Assembly: GCA_902602185.1 (NCBI GenBank)
Contig: CACKPV010000002.1
Span: forward strand, 124,001-188,000
Source: an uncultured SAR86 cluster bacterium
GTDB taxonomy: Bacteria; Pseudomonadota; Gammaproteobacteria; Magnimaribacterales; D2472
Reading direction: 5' to 3'
Length of the DNA stretch: 64,000 bases
The translations under genes were made by a program, and so were the position numbers. Below are positions 56,179-64,000 of the stretch, piece after piece; within the stretch, counting starts at the first letter, position 1; each line of letters begins with the position of its first letter. Under the pieces are notes generated by a model. It worked only from the letters and a program-made list of their open reading frames with translations, made no database searches and was not told where the DNA came from.

Positions 56179-59025
56179 ATGTCCCAGAAAAAAAATTTCC
56201 TTGATAGGCATTTAGGCATTACTGATAATCACCAGAAGGATATGCTCTCTATGCTTGGGTATGAAACTCTTGAATCTCTTATTGAATCGGTAGTACCAAA
56301 ATCTATTCTAGAAACAGATCCTCTTAATGTTGGTGATGGTATGACAGAATTAGAGGCTCTCAAAGAACTTGATAAAATTGCAAAAGAAAACAAAGTGTTT
56401 AGATCTTTTATAGGTCAAGGTTATTACGGCACCATCACTCCAAAAGTAATAAAAAGAAATGTTCTTGAGAATCCAAGTTGGTACACTTCCTATACCCCCT
56501 ACCAGGCAGAAGTCTCGCAAGGCAGACTTGAAGCTCTCATCAATTTTCAAACTACCATAACTGAATTAACCGGTATGGAGATTGCAAACGCTTCATTACT
56601 CGACGAAGCTACAGCTGCAGCAGAAGCAATGACCTTGGCAAAAAGACTTGCTAAAAATAAATCAGATACTTTTTTTGTTGATGAAAATTGTTTTGAGCAA
56701 ACAATCAATGTGCTGCAGACCCGCGCAAAACCTTTAGGCATTAAGATATTATTAGGAAGTCCTGAAGCTTGCATGCATGAAGAGTTCTTTGGAGTCCTGC
56801 TTCAATATCCTAATAAGATGGGATGTATTGAAGATTATTCAGCTATCTCACATTATTGCAAAAAACAAAAATCCCTGCTTTTATGTGCAACAGATTTATT
56901 AGCATTAACATTACTTAAACCACCAGGTGAGTTTGGAGCTGATATTGTCATAGGCTCATCCCAAAGATTTGGTGTGCCAATGGGGTTTGGGGGCCCGCAT
57001 GCTGCCTTTATGGCAACGCATGAATCTTTTAAACGTTCACTTCCCGGAAGAATAATTGGAGCAACAAAAGATGCAAATGGAGATCTTGCTTACAGACTGG
57101 CTTTACAAACAAGAGAACAACACATTAGGAGAGAGAAAGCTACAAGCAATATTTGTACTTCGCAAGCATTGTTAGCTGTCATGGCTGGGTTTTATGCTTT
57201 ATATCATGGTCCAGATGGTCTACGTGCAATTGCTGAAGAAATTCATAAAAAAACATGTTTTTTATACACTTGTTTGAAAGAGCATAATCAAATTAAATCT
57301 GATAATTTTTTTGATACGTTGGTGATCACAAAAACAACAACCGCTGCAAAAGAGTTAGAACAGCATAAAATTAATGTAAATTGGTTAGATGAAAATTCAT
57401 ATAGTCTTTCTGTTGATGAAACAACTACTGATGCTGACATAGATGAATTAGTAAAATGTCTTGGAAGTTCCAATGAATCTTATACTGCATCAAAAATCAA
57501 AAAGATAAAAATACCATCATCTCTGCAACGCCAATCATCTTTCATGGAGCAAGATAGATTCCACAAATATCATTCTGAAACAGAAATGATGAGATACATT
57601 AAAAGACTTTCGGATAAAGACATTGCTCTAGACAGGTCTATGATCCCTCTTGGTTCATGCACCATGAAACTAAATTCAGCATCTGAAATGGCACCAGTAA
57701 GTTGGCCTGAATTTGCAAATATTCATCCTTTTGCTCCAAAAGATCAAACAACTGGTTATAACAAAATGATCTGTGAACTTGAGAATATGCTTTGCAATAT
57801 TACTGGGTATGCTGCAATTAATCTTCAGCCCAATGCTGGTTCACAAGGAGAGTATGCGGGCTTGTTAGCTATAGATGCATATCATCGAGAGCATGGGGAT
57901 TCCAATAGAAACATTTGCTTAATCCCTAGGTCTGCACATGGAACTAATCCTGCATCTGCGATGATGGTTGGCATGCAGGTTGTTCCTGTTGAGTGTGATA
58001 AAAATGGAAATATTGACTTAGATGATCTTAAGGTTAAGGCCGAGGAATATTCAGATTCGTTGTCAGCAATTATGATCACTTATCCATCAACTCATGGAGT
58101 TTTTGAAGAACATGTCACAGATGTTTGTAAAGTGGTTCATGATAATGGTGGGTTAGTTTATATCGATGGTGCCAACCTAAATGCCTTAGTAGGAGTTTGT
58201 TTGCCCGGACAATTTGGGGGAGACGTCTCACACTTAAATTTGCATAAAACTTTTTGTATCCCTCATGGAGGTGGTGGCCCAGGTGTAGGACCAATTGGTG
58301 TGGTTGATAAGCTCAAAAAGTTTTTGCCTTCATCGCATAATAATATTGAAAGTGTTGGTCCTGTTTCAGCAACAGACTTTGGCAGTGCAAGCATTCTGCC
58401 TATTAGTTGGATGTACATAAAAATGATGGGTTCTCGAGGCTTGAAAAAAGCTACTATGACTGCAATCCTCAATGCTAATTACATTGCTAAAAGGTTAGAG
58501 CCTCACTATGAAATTCTTTACAGAGGTAAAAATAACTTGATTGCACATGAATGTATTCTCGATGTGCGCCCCTTAAAGGACTCAGCAAACATCGAAGTTG
58601 ATGATATAGCAAAACGATTAATGGATTACGGCTTTCATGCTCCAACTATGTCTTGGCCAGTGGCAGGAACTCTAATGATTGAGCCCACAGAAAGTGAATC
58701 CAAAAAAGAGATTGATAGATTTTGTGATGCTATGATTTCAATACGTAAAGAGATTGCAAATATAGAGTCAGGAAATGCAGACTCAACAAACAATGTCCTT
58801 AAAAACGCACCCCATACAGTGGAGGAAGCCTGCGCAGATAACTGGGCATATCCATACTCCAGGAGTGATGCTGTATACCCAAATAATGTGAAAGCATCAG
58901 AAAAATATTGGCCCCCAGTTAAGAGAGTTGATAATGTTTATGGTGATAAAAATTTGCAATGCAGTTGCCCTTCTATGGATGAGTTTGATGCACCGGTAGT
59001 TCTAAAATCTGCCAATCTTGCTTAA
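56179..59025 (+). CDS. gcvP: Glycine dehydrogenase (decarboxylating), P protein
   Basis: The single-chain 948-residue P protein decarboxylates glycine and loads H protein. The N-terminal half begins DRHLGITDNHQKDMLSMLGY, and the PLP domain in the C-terminal half has LNLHKTFCIPHGGGGPGVGP with the Schiff-base Lys, RSAHGTNPASAMMVGM, and MIEPTESESKKEIDRFCDAM. Glycine-rich FGGPHAAFMA and EHAPYTPYQ-like segments (YTSYTPYQAEVSQGR) fit. The last 53 bp overlap the 3' end of a HAD gene on the opposite strand. Its product feeds one-carbon units used by thyA nearby. Confidence 0.95.
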   Translation: MSQKKNFLDRHLGITDNHQKDMLSMLGYETLESLIESVVPKSILETDPLNVGDGMTELEALKELDKIAKENKVFRSFIGQGYYGTITPKVIKRNVLENPSWYTSYTPYQAEVSQGRLEALINFQTTITELTGMEIANASLLDEATAAAEAMTLAKRLAKNKSDTFFVDENCFEQTINVLQTRAKPLGIKILLGSPEACMHEEFFGVLLQYPNKMGCIEDYSAISHYCKKQKSLLLCATDLLALTLLKPPGEFGADIVIGSSQRFGVPMGFGGPHAAFMATHESFKRSLPGRIIGATKDANGDLAYRLALQTREQHIRREKATSNICTSQALLAVMAGFYALYHGPDGLRAIAEEIHKKTCFLYTCLKEHNQIKSDNFFDTLVITKTTTAAKELEQHKINVNWLDENSYSLSVDETTTDADIDELVKCLGSSNESYTASKIKKIKIPSSLQRQSSFMEQDRFHKYHSETEMMRYIKRLSDKDIALDRSMIPLGSCTMKLNSASEMAPVSWPEFANIHPFAPKDQTTGYNKMICELENMLCNITGYAAINLQPNAGSQGEYAGLLAIDAYHREHGDSNRNICLIPRSAHGTNPASAMMVGMQVVPVECDKNGNIDLDDLKVKAEEYSDSLSAIMITYPSTHGVFEEHVTDVCKVVHDNGGLVYIDGANLNALVGVCLPGQFGGDVSHLNLHKTFCIPHGGGGPGVGPIGVVDKLKKFLPSSHNNIESVGPVSATDFGSASILPISWMYIKMMGSRGLKKATMTAILNANYIAKRLEPHYEILYRGKNNLIAHECILDVRPLKDSANIEVDDIAKRLMDYGFHAPTMSWPVAGTLMIEPTESESKKEIDRFCDAMISIRKEIANIESGNADSTNNVLKNAPHTVEEACADNWAYPYSRSDAVYPNNVKASEKYWPPVKRVDNVYGDKNLQCSCPSMDEFDAPVVLKSANLA

Positions 59026-59656
59026 AACATTCCTGTTCTAAATCTTTGTCTGGGTTAACTGCAATGGGTGTCTCAACTGCTCTCATTAAATCAATATCTA
59101 AAATGGAATCGGTGTAAAAAGTTGAATGTGAAAAATCTTTAAACCCATGCGTCTTCATCCACTCCAACACTTTATCAAACTTGCCTGAACCTAAAGCAGG
59201 TGGGTGTATGACTTTACCAGTGAAATAGCCCTCTTTCATTTCTAGCTCCGTGCTCACCAAGTGCTTGAATCCCAAGCGATCAGCTATCGGTTTTGCCAAA
59301 ATAGATGTTGTTCCGGTTGCAAGGAGCAATGTGGTGTCTTCTGTCATTTGTTCGTGCACCAATTTCAAGGCATATACGTTGATCATGGGTTCAATCACTT
59401 CTCGTAAGAATGATTGTCTTATCTCGTGAATATAGTCATCTGTTTGCCCACACAAATATTGAATATTAAATTCATAGTAGGAAACGAAATCCATGTTGCC
59501 TTCAATAAACTGTCGATGAAAAATTTTATTCTGAGGTTCATAATCTTTGCGATAAATAAAATCATTCAATATTAAATATTCCAACCATGAGTGATCTGAA
59601 TTGCCATTCAAAATGGTATTATCTAAATCAAATATCGTTAGTTTTTTTTGATTCAT
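58973..59656 (-). CDS. HAD-IB family phosphatase
   Basis: The 227-residue protein has the HAD motif I FDLDNTILNGN, motif II ATGTTSIL, and motif III/IV around GSGKFDKVL and FYTDSILDIDLM. The cap and spacing fit the SerB-like HAD-IB group (TIGR01490 type) which sits next to rppH in pseudomonads. Substrate is unknown. Its stop overlaps gcvP by 53 bp in antiparallel orientation, and its ATG abuts the rppH ATG as CATATG. Confidence 0.88.
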   Translation of the reverse strand: MNQKKLTIFDLDNTILNGNSDHSWLEYLILNDFIYRKDYEPQNKIFHRQFIEGNMDFVSYYEFNIQYLCGQTDDYIHEIRQSFLREVIEPMINVYALKLVHEQMTEDTTLLLATGTTSILAKPIADRLGFKHLVSTELEMKEGYFTGKVIHPPALGSGKFDKVLEWMKTHGFKDFSHSTFYTDSILDIDLMRAVETPIAVNPDKDLEQECFKQDWQILELPVHQTHP

Positions 59657-60136
59657 ATGAGAAAAGGTTATAGGCCTAATGTTGGCATAATTATTGCAAA
59701 TACAAAAGGAAAGTTATTGTATTGCAAAAGAAGAAGATCAAATAATTGGCAATTTCCACAGGGGGGCATTGATAGAAATGAAACTCCAGAGCAAGCAGCA
59801 TTTAGGGAATTATTTGAAGAAGTAGGTATCAAAAAGCACAATGTTAAAATAATTGCTGAGTCACAACACTGGTATCAATATGATCTACCAAAAAAATTTC
59901 AACTGAATAAATTATTGTGGAATAATTTTAGAGGCCAATCACAAAAATGGTTCATTTTTAAATTAATCGCAGATACTAAGATAAGTTTCGATAATGATCC
60001 TCACCCTGAATTTGATGGTTATAAATGGGTAAATTTTTGGGATCCGATAGATGAAATAATTGAGTTTAAAAAAGATATTTATCAAAAAGTTTTAACTGAA
60101 TTTGAACAACCTTATAAGAAGGAGTTTGAAACATGA
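59657..60136 (+). CDS. rppH: RNA 5'-pyrophosphohydrolase RppH
   Basis: RppH removes pyrophosphate from mRNA 5' ends to trigger decay. The Nudix box is PQGGIDRNETPEQAAFRE with the LFEEVGI completion, preceded by GYRPNVGIIIANTKGKLLY and followed by KWFIFKL. An ATG lies at 59648 and one at 59657; the second gives the usual MRKGYRPNVG start and a 159-residue protein. It abuts the divergent HAD start with no gap. It overlaps the TSUP gene by 4 bp. Confidence 0.94.
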   Translation: MRKGYRPNVGIIIANTKGKLLYCKRRRSNNWQFPQGGIDRNETPEQAAFRELFEEVGIKKHNVKIIAESQHWYQYDLPKKFQLNKLLWNNFRGQSQKWFIFKLIADTKISFDNDPHPEFDGYKWVNFWDPIDEIIEFKKDIYQKVLTEFEQPYKKEFET

Positions 60137-60924
60137 TCTTGCTTTTGGGCTATATTTTCTTGGGAATAGTTGTTGGTTTTATGGGGGGTCTTTTCGGAAT
60201 TGGGGGGGGAGTTTTCATTGTCCCTTTTTTGTACTTTGTATTTAATTTCCTTGATTTTTCTCCAAACTTTCAAATACATTTAGCAGTGGGTACCTCTCTT
60301 GCAAGCATTATCATTACTAGCTGTGCCTCTACTTATTTCCATAATATCAAGGATGGTATTAGGTGGGATTTTTTTCAAAAAATGGTTCTTGGTATAGCAA
60401 TTGGTGCTTTATTTGGTGCAACTGTTTCTATAAAGATTCCTGAAACAAGTTTAAAGCTGGCATTAGTGGTTTTTTATTTGACGATTGCTATTTCAATCTT
60501 TTGGACAAGTAGTTTCAAGTTGATTAATGCAATGCTAACCGGATCTGTGGTTACATCAATTTATGGATTCTTTAGTGGGGTGTGCTCATCTCTTCTGGGG
60601 ATCGGTGGTGGCAGTTTAACAGTACCTTATTTCAATGCAATTGGTTTTAAAATGGCTCAGTCTATAGGCACTGCATCTGCTTGCGGAATCCCAATTGCAT
60701 TGAGTGGTACTTTGGGTTTTATTATTGCCGGTTGGGGAACCACCTCTTTACCAAATTATTCTCTAGGATTTGTTTATCTCCCTGCTTTTTTTGGCATTAG
60801 TTTTGGAACTTTAATATCCGTGCAATATGGAGTCTCAGTAGCTCACTCTCTTGATGATAAAATACTTAAAATGTTATTTGCACTCTTTTTATTTGGAGCA
60901 AGTATAGCTTTAATAATGTCATGA
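60133..60924 (+). CDS. TSUP (TauE/SafE) family membrane transporter
   Basis: The 263-residue protein has about eight helices in two inverted repeats. The first repeat starts GFMGGLFGIGGGVFIVPFL, the second has GFFSGVCSSLLGIGGGSLTVPYF, each with the GxGGG signature of TSUP carriers. Substrates of the family include sulfoacetate, sulfite and thiosulfate. In pseudomonads this position, between rppH/ptsP and lgt, also holds a TSUP gene. It overlaps rppH and lgt by 4 bp each. Confidence 0.88.
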   Translation: MILLLGYIFLGIVVGFMGGLFGIGGGVFIVPFLYFVFNFLDFSPNFQIHLAVGTSLASIIITSCASTYFHNIKDGIRWDFFQKMVLGIAIGALFGATVSIKIPETSLKLALVVFYLTIAISIFWTSSFKLINAMLTGSVVTSIYGFFSGVCSSLLGIGGGSLTVPYFNAIGFKMAQSIGTASACGIPIALSGTLGFIIAGWGTTSLPNYSLGFVYLPAFFGISFGTLISVQYGVSVAHSLDDKILKMLFALFLFGASIALIMS

Positions 60925-61730
60925 TTATCGAATTATCTGATTTTTTTAATAATCCCAGTTTAATCTCTTTGGGTGGTTTAACCATTCAATATTATGCAAT
61001 TACTTGGTTGCTTTCTGCAGTTTTTATATATCTATTTTTGAAATATTCTCCAATTACTAAAGAATTAGGGTTAACAAAGGAACAAGTAAATGACTTAGTC
61101 TTTTTATATGGACTTATCTTTGGAGCAATGATTGGAGGTCGTATTGGTTACATGTTGTTCTATGGTTGGAGCCAATTGATGATGAATCCACTAAAAATAT
61201 TTTTTATATGGGAAGGAGGGCTCTCCTTCCATGGTGGACTGATAGGTGTTCTGATTAGTTTGTTTATTTTTTCGAAAAAATATTCACTAAGTTTTTTAAG
61301 ATTACTTGATGCCGTTGCTGTTGCTATGCCTATTGGCCTGTGTCTCGTTAGGATTGGAAACTTTCTAAACGGAGAATTATATGGTCGCGCAACTGATGGA
61401 ACTTGGGGATTTATCTTTCCTAATGATCCTTTTGGGTTAGCAAGACACCCCTCCCAACTTTATGAATCATTTGGCGAGGGTCCTCTGTTGTTTCTAATAT
61501 TATTTTACATATCAAAATTAACTTTACGCCCAGGTATTGTCAGTGCATCATTTTTGATTGGTTATGGACTCATTCGTTCCATCATTGAAGTTTTTAGACA
61601 GCCTGATGCTCATATTGGATTTCTTGCCGGGGAGTCGTTGACTTTAGGTCAATTACTTTCCTTGCCCATGATAATATGTGGTTTAGTATTATTAGTGTTT
61701 AGTTATAAAAATCATGAAAAATTATCTTGA
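60921..61730 (+). CDS. lgt: Prolipoprotein diacylglyceryl transferase
   Basis: Lgt attaches diacylglycerol to the lipobox Cys of prolipoproteins in the inner membrane. FGAMIGGRIGYMLFYG, WEGGLSFHGGLIGVLI, RIGNFLNGELYGRATDGTWG with the catalytic Arg region, and ARHPSQLYE are all present. 269 residues, seven predicted transmembrane segments. It would process the putative lipoproteins in this window (44486, 39944, possibly 39107). It overlaps thyA by 17 bp. Confidence 0.96.
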   Translation: MIIELSDFFNNPSLISLGGLTIQYYAITWLLSAVFIYLFLKYSPITKELGLTKEQVNDLVFLYGLIFGAMIGGRIGYMLFYGWSQLMMNPLKIFFIWEGGLSFHGGLIGVLISLFIFSKKYSLSFLRLLDAVAVAMPIGLCLVRIGNFLNGELYGRATDGTWGFIFPNDPFGLARHPSQLYESFGEGPLLFLILFYISKLTLRPGIVSASFLIGYGLIRSIIEVFRQPDAHIGFLAGESLTLGQLLSLPMIICGLVLLVFSYKNHEKLS

Positions 61731-62580
61731 CCTTTTAGAGTTAATTCTCGAGAGTGGAGAAACAAGGGAGGATAGGACTGGTGTCGGCACCATTTCTTCT
61801 TTTGGACATCAATTAAAATTTGATCTACGGGACGGTTTTCCAGCTGTAACAACAAAAAAATTGGCATGGAAAGGAGTTGTATCTGAATTATTGTGGTTTA
61901 TAGAGGGTTCAGATGATGAGAGGAGGTTAGCTGAAATTAGGTATGGAGATATCCGAGAAAATCTTACTGATATAAAAAAATTTCCTACTATCTGGACAGG
62001 TAATGCAGACAGTCAAGGCAAAGAGCTTGGTTATAAAAATACCGAGATGGTAAAAAAACTCGGGCCGATATATGGGGTCCAGTGGAGAAACTGGGATGGT
62101 TGTGATCAGGTAAAGCAATTATTACAATCACTGAAGCATAATCCCAATAGTAGAAGACATATATTAAGCGCTTGGAATGTCAGCCATATTGAAAAAATGG
62201 CTCTACCTCCTTGTCACTTGCTAGCCCAATTTTATGTTTCGCAAAATAATGAGCTTGATTGTCACATGTATCAAAGGAGCGCAGATATGTTTTTAGGAGT
62301 TCCATTTAATATTGCAAGTTATTCGTTATTAATGCATATTTTTAGCAGCATACTCTCATTAAAACCAAGATATTTTATTCACTCCTTTGGTGATGCACAT
62401 ATTTACCTTAATTCAGTTGAACAAGTAAAAGAACAAGTCTTGAGAAAGCCAAAAGAGCGACCCATTTTAAAAATGCCTAAAATTGATAGCATTGAAGATC
62501 TAATTGACTGTAATATTGATGACTTTATTCTGGAGGGTTATGATCCTCATCCTCCAATACGCGCGGAAATGGCTGTTTAA
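61714..62580 (+). CDS. thyA: Thymidylate synthase
   Basis: ThyA methylates dUMP to dTMP using methylene-THF. TREDRTGVGTISSFGHQLKF, ELLWFIEGSDD, YGVQWRNW, RRHILSAWNVSHIEKMALPPCH with the catalytic Cys, and QRSADMFLGVPFNIASY are diagnostic. At 288 residues it has an insertion relative to the 264 of E. coli (around RYGDIRENLTDIKKFPTIWT). Located at the end of the rppH-TSUP-lgt-thyA run; a hairpin follows. Confidence 0.97.
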   Translation: MKNYLDLLELILESGETREDRTGVGTISSFGHQLKFDLRDGFPAVTTKKLAWKGVVSELLWFIEGSDDERRLAEIRYGDIRENLTDIKKFPTIWTGNADSQGKELGYKNTEMVKKLGPIYGVQWRNWDGCDQVKQLLQSLKHNPNSRRHILSAWNVSHIEKMALPPCHLLAQFYVSQNNELDCHMYQRSADMFLGVPFNIASYSLLMHIFSSILSLKPRYFIHSFGDAHIYLNSVEQVKEQVLRKPKERPILKMPKIDSIEDLIDCNIDDFILEGYDPHPPIRAEMAV

Positions 62581-62581
62581 G

Positions 62582-62604
62582 AGGGTATGCTACCCTTGGT
62601 TTTG
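62582..62604 (+). terminator. Short hairpin between thyA and the TPR gene
   Basis: AGGGTA (62582-62587) and TACCCT (62591-62596) form a 6-bp stem with a 3-base TGC loop, followed by TGGTTTTG. It overlaps the stop codon of the convergent TPR gene. The T-run is weak, so it may end transcription from either side inefficiently. Confidence 0.45.
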
Positions 62605-64000
62605 AATGTAATCTCTTCTTAGAGCAATATTTTTCACTCTTATTTCTTCGTTTTCAGTATATTTAATCCAATTATTAGCAGTTTGCTTAATTTTTTTATC
62701 TTCATCACGAGCAGCAATCCTAAATTCTTTCTTTGCTTCTTCAAACCTTTGTAACTCAAAGTAAGTCTGTCCAAGTGCCATTCTAGCCTGCGATATGTCT
62801 GCAAGTTTGCCCTTCTCTAAACCATTCTTGAAAGAATCTACAGCTTGTTCAAGCTTATCAACCGAAAGGTAGAGGCTTCCTAAAATAATAAAAGTCTGCC
62901 CATCTTTAGAAAGCTTTGCAGCTTGTTCCAAAACCGGGATGGCTCTATCAATTTCTTGGGCCATCCTCCAAGCATCAGCAAGTAATTTAAGATTCTTTTC
63001 CGTATCTTTAACTACTGGAAGCATGACTTCTTTTTCTACCTCAGCACCCCTGGAATTTTTTTCTTTAACTACTGTTAGAACTTGTTTGGTACGACCACTT
63101 TCCAAAACTTTTGCTGCCCAATAAGGATTTTTATTAAGTAGCAGTAATTGAGTAAGAGCAACATATTCAGATTCTTTATTTAAGAAATCTTTCTGATATG
63201 CTGCTTTCAACGTAATCATATAATCTAATTCACGCTTCTGTTGAGCATAAATAGCACCCAGTGCTATGAAGTAATCTTTTTTAGGATATAAATTTACAAG
63301 GATTTCATAAATCTCTTGTTGTTTGATCAAAGTAACTTGCTCCCCAATCCTTGGTTTTAATTCACTGTACAAGGCAGCAAGCAAGGTGTACCAACCTTCT
63401 TTTGGTTTGTATCCTTCAAGTTCTGCAGTTTCCATAGCATTCAACATACTGTCAATTGATTTTTCATAAGTATCAAATTTTTCAGATTGGATTTTTTTAT
63501 CTTCAGCAAGTTGATAATAGCCTTGAGCTAATAGATACCACCCTTGAGCTGTAATGGTTTCCACTTCTTCCATCCACTGAAGTAATTGATTGACACCCTC
63601 CTGATAGTTTCCGTCGACAAAATTAAGAGTAGCAAGGGTATATAATGCGTTAACCCGATAAGGAATGGTTGATTCTGGTTCAACTAATAATTTTTCATAC
63701 GCATCTTTTGCCTTGGCATAATCTTCTCGCTGTATATATATAACTCCAAAGTATTGCCACATTACAGAACGATCATAACTTTTCAAAGAATCTTTGCGTT
63801 CGTATAATTCATTCAAAATCTCCAAAGCTCTCTCAACATCCGGAGCCTCTTTTCCTTCATCATCGACTTCTTCTAATGCCTCAACAATCTTTAATATTCT
63901 CTTTGCTGTTGAAGTTTGAAGTGCTCTTGCCTTCTTATAAGTAGTCTTTTTTTCAGCAGACTGAGAAGTCTGAGCACTAATTTGAGGGACATTAAAAGTA
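62590..64000 (-). CDS. TPR-repeat protein (partial, N terminus beyond the window)
   Basis: The frame stays open to the right edge with no stop, so the start lies outside the window; TTG 63825 is only an internal codon. Tetratricopeptide-like helices fill residues across the sequence (YFGVIYIQREDYAKAKDAYE, YTLATLNFVDGNYQEGVNQL, LAQGYYQLAEDK, IILGSLYLSVDKLEQAVDSF, MALGQTYFELQRFEEAKKEF). The most N-terminal visible part (NVPQISAQTSQSAEKK) resembles the end of a signal peptide. Such proteins in marine gammaproteobacteria are often periplasmic scaffolds. No further function is assigned. Confidence 0.8.
   Translation of the reverse strand, partial: TFNVPQISAQTSQSAEKKTTYKKARALQTSTAKRILKIVEALEEVDDEGKEAPDVERALEILNELYERKDSLKSYDRSVMWQYFGVIYIQREDYAKAKDAYEKLLVEPESTIPYRVNALYTLATLNFVDGNYQEGVNQLLQWMEEVETITAQGWYLLAQGYYQLAEDKKIQSEKFDTYEKSIDSMLNAMETAELEGYKPKEGWYTLLAALYSELKPRIGEQVTLIKQQEIYEILVNLYPKKDYFIALGAIYAQQKRELDYMITLKAAYQKDFLNKESEYVALTQLLLLNKNPYWAAKVLESGRTKQVLTVVKEKNSRGAEVEKEVMLPVVKDTEKNLKLLADAWRMAQEIDRAIPVLEQAAKLSKDGQTFIILGSLYLSVDKLEQAVDSFKNGLEKGKLADISQARMALGQTYFELQRFEEAKKEFRIAARDEDKKIKQTANNWIKYTENEEIRVKNIALRRDYIQNQG

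Noticed and set aside
1-64000. CRISPR array
   Set aside because: No regularly spaced direct repeats or cas-like genes were found anywhere in the window.

Overview
The window reads as chromosome from a low-GC, gene-dense gammaproteobacterium. Most genes overlap by 1-20 bp, and several neighbourhoods follow Pseudomonas-type order: lptD-surA-pdxA-ksgA-apaH, folB/tsaD divergent from rpsU-yqeY, pyrE/rph/yicC/gmk/rpoZ/spoT/ridA, rubredoxin-ubiC-ubiA, mutY-yggX-tRNA-Phe, and HAD-rppH-TSUP-lgt-thyA. The compactness, the H+/Na+ pyrophosphatase, the type II glutamine synthetase with a glutamine riboswitch, and the low GC suggest a streamlined marine (SAR86- or OM-group-like) lineage. That placement is inference, not proven by the sequence.

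Layout. 0-4.3 kb (minus): a DUF192 protein, rpe, the MurNAc-recycling pair murU/amgK and two short-chain dehydrogenases. 4.3-13.9 kb (plus): an HCCA-isomerase-like thioredoxin-fold protein, then one long overlapping run lptD-surA-pdxA-rsmA-apaH-cca-folM-phosphotransferase. 13.8-15.8 kb (minus): DUF6356, folK, folB, tsaD. 15.9-19.0 kb (plus): rpsU, yqeY, rph, pyrE, ribE, DUF2244. 19.0-27.8 kb (minus): pyrB, ridA, spoT, rpoZ, gmk, yicC, membrane pyrophosphatase, dicarboxylate/amino-acid symporter, rubredoxin. 27.9-31.4 kb (plus): ubiC, ubiA, DUF1249, yqiA, then a glutamine riboswitch and glnII. 31.5-34.3 kb: small ABM and rhodanese genes, gpmA, mutY, yggX, tRNA-Phe.

34.3-39.9 kb is an inserted island. 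A 47-bp copy of the 3' part of tRNA-Phe recurs 5.5 kb downstream, and the segment between the copies carries a three-gene restriction-modification-like operon (small SAM-binding methylase subunit, Eco57I-type adenine methylase, GIY-YIG/SF2 helicase). It also holds a palindromic divergent promoter, a micro-lipoprotein reading frame and one exported protein, but no integrase. 39.9-46.1 kb is further accessory DNA: a lipoprotein with an FtsH-periplasmic-like domain, a CsoR/MerT-like/MerP-like/outer-membrane metal cluster, a tyrosine-rich repeat protein, an FAD monooxygenase, an SGNH hydrolase, a lipoprotein, an atypical SDR, and a bacterioferritin-like protein with a Fur-box-like site.

46.2-50.5 kb (minus) is a lipid-modification operon: membrane protein, FAD oxidoreductase with an apparent CTG start, DUF1365, and two CFA-type methyltransferases. 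50.5-52.1 kb holds YbjQ and a type Ic aspartate aminotransferase. From 52.1 kb (plus) come rmuC, an iron-type ABC permease and gcvT-gcvH-gcvP, then a HAD phosphatase (minus), rppH, TSUP, lgt and thyA (plus). A TPR protein (minus) runs off the right edge.

The strongest leads for new biology are the integrase-less tRNA-Phe island with its methylase/helicase-nuclease system, the glutamine riboswitch controlling a eukaryote-type glutamine synthetase in a proteobacterial setting, the CsoR-linked MerT/MerP-like metal cluster, and the FtsH-like lipoprotein next to the island.
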